Assembly: GCF_900289045.1 (NCBI RefSeq)
Contig: NZ_LT985188.1
Coordinates: 806,001 to 870,000 of the forward strand
Direction: 5' to 3'
Length of the DNA stretch: 64,000 nucleotides
DNA from: Micropruina glycogenica
GTDB taxonomy: Bacteria > Actinomycetota > Actinomycetes > Propionibacteriales > Propionibacteriaceae
Made by a program: the position numbers and the translations under genes. Within the stretch, counting starts at the first letter, position 1; every line of letters begins with the position of its first letter. The notes under the pieces are model-generated. The model was not told the origin of the DNA. It saw nothing but the letters and a program-made list of their open reading frames with translations, and did no database searches. Below, piece by piece: positions 58,871 to 64,000 of the stretch.

Positions 58871-61042
58871 TCAGTGATGCGCGGCGCCGACTGTAGGGTG
58901 TTCCACCGCCGGGTCGGCGGGCCGGCGGCTGGGGACGATGGTGTCGGGTCGCAGGTCGAGGCGGCGGAGCAGCTGGGCGTTGAGGGCGACGACGATGGTG
59001 GACAGCGACATCAGGATGGCGCCGACCGACATGGGCAGCACGAACCCGATCGGGGCCAGGACGCCGGCGGCCAGCGGGACGGAGATCAGGTTGTAGCCGG
59101 CGGCCCACCACAGGTTCTGCTTCATCTTGCGGTAGCTGGCCTGGGAGAGCTCGATCACCGATAGCACCGAGCGGGGGTCGTCGCTGGCCAGGATGACGCC
59201 GGCGGAGGCGATGGCGACGTCGGTGCCGGCGCCGATGGCGATGCCGACGTCGGCTTGGGCGAGGGCGGGGGCGTCGTTGACGCCGTCGCCGACCATGGCG
59301 ACCCGCCGCCCTTCGGATTGCAGCTGCTGGACCTTGGCCGCCTTGTCTTCGGGGCGGACGCCGGCGAAGTAGCGGTCGATGTCGAGTTGCGCGGCGACGG
59401 AGGCGGCGACGGCTTCGGCGTCGCCGGTGATCATCACCACTTCGATGTTGCGGTCGTGGAGGGCGCGGACGGCGGCGCGGGACTCGCTGCGGACCTCGTC
59501 GGCCAGCTGCAACGCACCGGCGACGTTCCCGTCGATGAGGACGTGCAGGATGATCGCGCCGTCGGCTCGCCATTGCTCGGCGACGTCGAGCTCGGCGACG
59601 CGGTGCTGCTGCAGCAGGTTGGGCCCGCCGACCTGGATCTGGTGGCCGTCGACGGTGGCGCTGACGCCGACTGCGGGCGAGGACGTGAAATCGGTCGCCC
59701 GGCTCAGTGGCAGTTGCTGGTGCTCGGCGGCGGCCACGATGGCGCGGGCGAGGGGGTGTTCGGAGTCGGCCTCCGCGCTGGCGGCCAGGGCGAGCAGCTG
59801 GTCCTGGTCGTGACCGACGGCGTGGAGGGCGGTGACGGTGGGTTGGCCCTTGGTGAGGGTTCCTGTCTTGTCGAACAAGACACTGGTTACGGTCCGCATC
59901 GACTCCAGCGCGAGCCGGTCCTTGACCAGCACGCCGCCGCGGGCGGCGCGTTCGGTGGCGATGGCCACGACCAGGGGGATCGCCAGGCCGAGGGCGTGGG
60001 GGCAGGCGATGACCAGCACGGTGATGGTGCGGATGACGGCCTGGTCGGGCAGGCCGAGCAGGGTCCACACAACCGCGGTGATGATGCCGGCGATGAGGGC
60101 GAACCAGAACAGCCAGGCGGCGGCCCGGTCGGCGATCCGTTGGGCTCTCGAGGAGGAGTTCTGGGCTTCGGTGACGAGCCGCTGGATGCCGGCGAGGGCG
60201 GTGTCCTCGCCGACGGCGGTGATCTGAACCCGGACACCAGAGTCGGTGGCCACGGTGCCGGCGACGACGGCGTCACCCTCGTTGCGGCGGACCGGCTTGG
60301 ACTCCCCGGTGATCATCGACTCGTCCATGCTGGCGCTGCCGGACTGGATCCGGCCGTCGGCGGGGACCCGGCCGCCGGGCCGCACCACGACCAGGTCACC
60401 AAGCTGCAGGTCGGCCGGGGACACCATCTCGATGTCGTCGCCGACGACGCGTTCGGCCTGATCGGGCAGCAGCGCGGCCAACGAGTCCAAGGCGGAGGTG
60501 GTCTGGGCCAGGGACCGCATCTCGATCCAGTGGCCGAGCAGCATGATCACGATCAGCAGGGCCAGTTCCCACCAGAAGTCCAGCTCGTGGTGCAGCACGC
60601 CGAGGCTGGCGCCCCAGGAGGCGACGAAGGCGACGGTGATGGCCAGGCCGATCAGCAGCATCATCCCTGGCTGGCGGGCGCGGAATTCGGCGACGGCGCC
60701 GGTCAGGAACGGCCGGCCACCCCACCCGTACATAACAGTGCCGAGCACCGGGGTGACCCAACCGATCCAGGCCAGATCCGGCAGCCGGTAGCCGAGCAGC
60801 ATCGCGAACATCGGCGAGAACACGATGACCGGCACCGCCAGGATCAGCATGATCCAGAACAGTCGGAACTGGCCGACGTGATCACCGTGCCCGCCGTGCC
60901 CGCCGTGCGCGGTGTGGTCTTGGTGTCCGGCTTGGCCGCCGTGGTCTTGGTGCCCGGTGTGGTGGACCGGGGCGACCTGTGCGTCGTCGTGATGATCAAC
61001 GTCGGGGTGATCGGTGCGGGTGTGCCGGTCGGGGTGGTTCAT
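58871..61042 (-). CDS. copB: CopB-type P-type copper ATPase with His-rich tail (723 aa)
   Basis: P1B-type ATPase with the CPH transmembrane motif ([12 protein letters not shown], about residue 346) typical of the CopB class, phosphorylation site [13 protein letters not shown] (about 390), TGDAEAVA and [10 protein letters not shown] hinge motifs. The first 56 residues are His-rich ([17 protein letters not shown]), replacing HMA domains, as in other CopB. It overlaps copA by ATGA. Confidence 0.9.
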   Translation of the reverse strand: MNHPDRHTRTDHPDVDHHDDAQVAPVHHTGHQDHGGQAGHQDHTAHGGHGGHGDHVGQFRLFWIMLILAVPVIVFSPMFAMLLGYRLPDLAWIGWVTPVLGTVMYGWGGRPFLTGAVAEFRARQPGMMLLIGLAITVAFVASWGASLGVLHHELDFWWELALLIVIMLLGHWIEMRSLAQTTSALDSLAALLPDQAERVVGDDIEMVSPADLQLGDLVVVRPGGRVPADGRIQSGSASMDESMITGESKPVRRNEGDAVVAGTVATDSGVRVQITAVGEDTALAGIQRLVTEAQNSSSRAQRIADRAAAWLFWFALIAGIITAVVWTLLGLPDQAVIRTITVLVIACPHALGLAIPLVVAIATERAARGGVLVKDRLALESMRTVTSVLFDKTGTLTKGQPTVTALHAVGHDQDQLLALAASAEADSEHPLARAIVAAAEHQQLPLSRATDFTSSPAVGVSATVDGHQIQVGGPNLLQQHRVAELDVAEQWRADGAIILHVLIDGNVAGALQLADEVRSESRAAVRALHDRNIEVVMITGDAEAVAASVAAQLDIDRYFAGVRPEDKAAKVQQLQSEGRRVAMVGDGVNDAPALAQADVGIAIGAGTDVAIASAGVILASDDPRSVLSVIELSQASYRKMKQNLWWAAGYNLISVPLAAGVLAPIGFVLPMSVGAILMSLSTIVVALNAQLLRRLDLRPDTIVPSRRPADPAVEHPTVGAAHH

Positions 61043-63357
61043 GGGGTTACCTCCGCGGTGGTGCGGTTGGTGGGTTGGAAGGTCCGCAGCCGGAGGCTGT
61101 TGGAGACCACGAAGACGCTGGAGAAGGCCATCGCGGCGCCGGCCAGCATGGGGCTGAGCAGGCCGACCGCGGCCAGCGGGATGGCGGCGACGTTGTAGGC
61201 GAACGCCCAGAACAGGTTGCCCTTGATGGTGGCCAGGGTGCGGCGGGCCAGCCGGATGGCGTCACCGGCGGCGCGGAGGTCGCCGCTGACCAGGGTCAGG
61301 TCGGCGGCCTCGATGGCGGCGTCGGTGCCGGTGCCCATGGCCAGGCCGAGGTCGGCCTGGGCCAGGGCGGGGGCGTCGTTGACGCCGTCGCCGACCATGG
61401 CCACCGTCTTGCCGTCGGCCTGCAGGCGCTCGATGACGGCGACCTTGTCGGCCGGCAGCACCTCGGCGACCACCTCGTCGATGCCGACCTGGTCGGCGAC
61501 CTGGCAGGCGACGGTGGCGTTGTCCCCGGTCAACAACACCGGCGTGAGACCGAGCTGTCTCAGCTGGGTGATGGCGTCGGCGCTGGTGTCTTTGACCGCG
61601 TCGGCGACGGTGAGGACACCTTGGGCCCTGCCCTGCCAGGCCACCAGCACGGCGGTCTGGCCGGCCTGCTCGGCGGCGGTGCGAGCGGCCTCCACCGCGG
61701 CGGGGACCGTGATGCCGCGGTCGGTGAGCAGGGATGCCCGGCCCACCAGGACCGGCAGCCGCTGGTCGCCGACGGTGACTGTGGCCTCCACGCCACGGCC
61801 TTCGAGGTTGATGAAGTTCTCGGCGGGAGGCAGCGGCCCGGCCTTTTTGGCAACGGTCGCGATGGCGCGGGCGATCGGGTGTTCCGAACCGTCCTCGACG
61901 GCGCCGGCGACTTGGAGCAGCTGCCCCGAGTCGACCCCCGGACTCGCGTGCACGTCGAGGAGAGTCATGGTGCCGGTGGTGACGGTGCCGGTCTTGTCCA
62001 GCACGATCGTGTCGACGCGGCGGGTCGACTCCAGCACCTCCGGGCCCTTGATCAAGATGCCGAGCTGCGCGCCGCGGCCGGTGCCGACCAGCAGCGCGGT
62101 GGGGGTGGCCAGGCCGAGGGCGCAGGGGCAGGCGATGATCAGCACCGCCACGGCGGCGGTGAACGCTGCCTCGAGCGGGAATCCGGCGCCGATCCAGGCG
62201 CCGAGGGTGCCGATGGCGATACCGATCACGATCGGCACGAACACTCCGGAGACCCGGTCGGCCAGCCGCTGCACGTCGGCTTTGCCGGACTGTGCGGCCT
62301 CGACCAGCCGGGCCATCTGGGCCAGTTGGGTGTCGCCGCCGATCCGGGTGGCGCGCACGACCAGCCGGCCGCCGGCGTTGACGGTGGCACCAACCACGGT
62401 GTCGCCCGGGCCGACCTCGACCGGCACCGACTCCCCGGTCAGCATGGAGGCGTCGACCGCGCTACGGCCGGAGACGACGGTTCCGTCGGTGGCGATCTTC
62501 TCGCCGGGACGGACCACGAACTCGTCACCGACGGCGAGCTGGTCGAGCGGGATCCGGCTCTCCACCACCGCCTCGGATCGGCCGCGGAGGACGGCGACGT
62601 CCTTGGCGCCGAGGTCCAGCAGGGCCCGTAGCGCGGCGCCGGCCTGCCGCTTGGACCGCTTCTCGAAGTAGCGGCCAGCCAGCACGAACGTGGTGACGCC
62701 GGCGGCGACCTCCAGGTAGATGTTGCCGGACCCGTCGCCAGGCTGCACGGTCAGCGTGAACGGGTGGGTCATGCCCGGCTGGCCGGCGGTGCCGAAGAAC
62801 AGTGCGTACAGCGACCAACTCAAGGCGGCCAGGGTGCCCACCGAAATCAGAGTGTCCATGGTCGCCGCGCCGTGGCGCAGGTTGGTCCACGCGGCTCGGT
62901 GGAACGGCCACGCCCCCCACACCACCACCGGCGCGGCCAGGGTCAGCGACAGCCACTGCCAATAGGTGAACTGCCACGCCGGGACCATCGCCAGCGCCAC
63001 CACCGGCACGGTCAACACCACGCTGGTGATCAGGCGGTGCCGCAGCGTCTCCAGCTCTCCGTCAGCCGGCGGCCGGTCCTGGTCGTCGGGACTCTGGTCG
63101 GCCGGCGGGGTGGGGACGGTAGCGGTGTAGCCGGCCTTCTCCACCTCGCCGATCAGGGTGGTGACCAGGCTCGGCACGTCGACGTCGCCGGGCGCGGTGA
63201 CCTGGGCCTTCTCGGTGGCGTAGTTGACGGTCGCGGAGACCCCGTCGAGCTTGTTCAGCTTCTTCTCGATCCGCATCGCGCACGACGCGCAGGTCATTCC
63301 GCCGATTTGGAGCTCGATGTGGCCCAGCGCCTGCGGCGGCTGGAAGCCGGTGCTCAT
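61039..63357 (-). CDS. copA: CopA copper-exporting P-type ATPase (772 aa)
   Basis: One N-terminal HMA domain with MTCASC (C23, C26), eight membrane segments, CPC motif ([14 protein letters not shown], about 409), DKTGTVTTG phosphorylation loop, HP (SEHPIARAI) and [10 protein letters not shown]. The gene is intact and has a GAGGCGAG-type ribosome binding site. It pumps Cu(I) out of the cytoplasm. Lies between the secreted copper-type gene and copB in one minus-strand operon. Confidence 0.95.
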   Translation of the reverse strand: MSTGFQPPQALGHIELQIGGMTCASCAMRIEKKLNKLDGVSATVNYATEKAQVTAPGDVDVPSLVTTLIGEVEKAGYTATVPTPPADQSPDDQDRPPADGELETLRHRLITSVVLTVPVVALAMVPAWQFTYWQWLSLTLAAPVVVWGAWPFHRAAWTNLRHGAATMDTLISVGTLAALSWSLYALFFGTAGQPGMTHPFTLTVQPGDGSGNIYLEVAAGVTTFVLAGRYFEKRSKRQAGAALRALLDLGAKDVAVLRGRSEAVVESRIPLDQLAVGDEFVVRPGEKIATDGTVVSGRSAVDASMLTGESVPVEVGPGDTVVGATVNAGGRLVVRATRIGGDTQLAQMARLVEAAQSGKADVQRLADRVSGVFVPIVIGIAIGTLGAWIGAGFPLEAAFTAAVAVLIIACPCALGLATPTALLVGTGRGAQLGILIKGPEVLESTRRVDTIVLDKTGTVTTGTMTLLDVHASPGVDSGQLLQVAGAVEDGSEHPIARAIATVAKKAGPLPPAENFINLEGRGVEATVTVGDQRLPVLVGRASLLTDRGITVPAAVEAARTAAEQAGQTAVLVAWQGRAQGVLTVADAVKDTSADAITQLRQLGLTPVLLTGDNATVACQVADQVGIDEVVAEVLPADKVAVIERLQADGKTVAMVGDGVNDAPALAQADLGLAMGTGTDAAIEAADLTLVSGDLRAAGDAIRLARRTLATIKGNLFWAFAYNVAAIPLAAVGLLSPMLAGAAMAFSSVFVVSNSLRLRTFQPTNRTTAEVTP

Positions 63358-63415
63358 ATCTCGCCTCTCAACTCTGTGGTGTCTCAGCGGGTGGCGCTGC
63401 TATCGGGCGGCGCTG

Positions 63416-64000
63416 CTATCGGGCGGTGGTGGTGAAGGTGGCGGTGTGGACCTGCCCGTCGACCTGGAAGTCCAGATACAGCAGGTACCGGCCAGGCGTG
63501 GGCGCCTCAGCCGTGAACACCACCTGAGGGTCGGACGGGGAACGGCCGGCCGAGTCGTCCATCGGGTGCACGTGCAGGTAAGCCAGGTCACCCGTCCGCA
63601 GCGCTACTAGATGTCCGGCCGCCCCGAGGAAGGGCTGCAGCGGCACCGGTGTCCCGTCCCGGGTGACCGTGAACCGCAGCTCGGCGCTCCCCCCAGTGAC
63701 CGGAGCACCGTCCACAGTGACGGTGAAGCCGTCCACGGCAGTGCGGGTGCGGTCCGGGCCCAGCGGGGCCGGCTGCACGGTCCCGGCAACCTCGACGGTG
63801 CTGGTCAGCGTCAACGTCTCCCCGGTGGCGGCGGGCACAAAGTCGGCGAACACTCGGTAGCTGCCCGCGACGGTCCACCGCCACGGCAGCGACCAGGTCC
63901 CCTCACCGTCCATGGTCGGGTGGACGTGCCGGAACCGGGTGCCGTCGGTGCGGACCACGATCAGGTGTAGATCCTTGTCGTGGGCGGTGGTGTAGTCGGT
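63416..64000 (-). CDS. Secreted copper-resistance type protein, 5' end beyond window
   Basis: The frame is open to the end of the window, so the N-terminus, probably a signal peptide, is missing. The visible 194 residues have repeated beta-rich modules with His clusters: LHLIV...RFRHVHPTMDGEGTW and LAYLHVHPMDD, and a C-terminal FTAEAPTPGRYLLYLDFQVDG. This pattern is seen in secreted copper-binding domains found next to copper ATPases. Likely first or second gene of the operon. Confidence 0.65.
   Translation of the reverse strand, partial: TDYTTAHDKDLHLIVVRTDGTRFRHVHPTMDGEGTWSLPWRWTVAGSYRVFADFVPAATGETLTLTSTVEVAGTVQPAPLGPDRTRTAVDGFTVTVDGAPVTGGSAELRFTVTRDGTPVPLQPFLGAAGHLVALRTGDLAYLHVHPMDDSAGRSPSDPQVVFTAEAPTPGRYLLYLDFQVDGQVHTATFTTTAR

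Noticed and set aside
59255-62671. Several long plus-strand frames (up to 647 codons) opposite copA and copB
   Set aside because: Gly/Asp/Val-rich shadow of strongly biased P-type ATPase genes, whose catalytic motifs are on the minus strand.

Overview
This is a high-GC actinobacterial sequence (Actinomycetota). The evidence is strong G/C third-position codon bias, GTG starts, long operons of 1- or 4-base overlapping genes (ATGA, GTGA, TGATG), and family content: actinobacterial Tad/Flp pilus genes, an SCO6880-type T4SS protein, a LysM-BTAD protein, a TrwC/MobF relaxase and CsoR. I cannot name the genus. Most of the window, about 4.4 to 51.8 kb, is one conjugative element (plasmid or ICE). No replication initiator or integrase is recognisable, but a decayed parA favours a plasmid.

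Layout. 0.2-3.8 kb: flanking genes (DUF4209 protein, a small membrane protein coupled to a SAM methyltransferase). 3.8-5.4 kb: control region with an excisionase-like HTH gene and palindromes. 5.4-16.6 kb: lipoprotein, PKD-like secreted protein and a Tad pilus operon (SAF/CpaB, CpaE-like, a 55-aa protein, TadA ATPase, TadB, TadC, small pilin, three TadE/G-like pseudopilins, LysM-BTAD protein). 16.6-31.6 kb: a second control region, a sigma-like protein and a T4SS operon (deviant P-loop ATPase, VirB2-like, VirB8-like, VirB6-like, SCO6880, VirB4, cell-wall hydrolase, coupling-protein membrane half, two accessory proteins, coupling-protein ATPase half, DUF4913-like). 31.6-37.8 kb, minus strand: relaxase-helicase-Toprim fusion and prepilin peptidase. 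38.0-51.6 kb: lead-region-type cargo (M48-like membrane protein, PP-loop enzyme, DprA-like, N4-type DNA methyltransferase, ArdC-like antirestriction protein, lipoprotein nuclease, plasmid orphans, C5 methyltransferase with a repeat domain, small HTH).

51.8-54.7 kb is a scar: a foreign minus-strand operon (AraC-GyrI, SRPBCC, DUF1801, VOC) lies between a truncated frameshifted plasmid gene and a frameshifted truncated parA, followed by a serine-recombinase-like gene that lacks its nucleophile. 55.7-58.1 kb is a two-gene restriction-modification-like module (EcoRI-family adenine methyltransferase plus DUF262-HNH protein). After an IS256 transposase remnant, 58.5-64 kb is a copper-resistance operon (secreted copper-type protein running off the window, CopA, CopB, CsoR).

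How the parts fit (inference): the prepilin peptidase matures the Tad pilins; the Tad pilus would provide mating contact; the hydrolase opens peptidoglycan; relaxase, the split coupling protein and VirB4/B6/B8 move the DNA; ArdC and the DNA methyltransferases protect it in the recipient. Five copies of an 18-bp palindrome with core ATTCCGCGGAAT, and a two-part motif repeated with identical 91-bp internal spacing, sit at starts of transfer operons and look like the element's own regulatory circuit.
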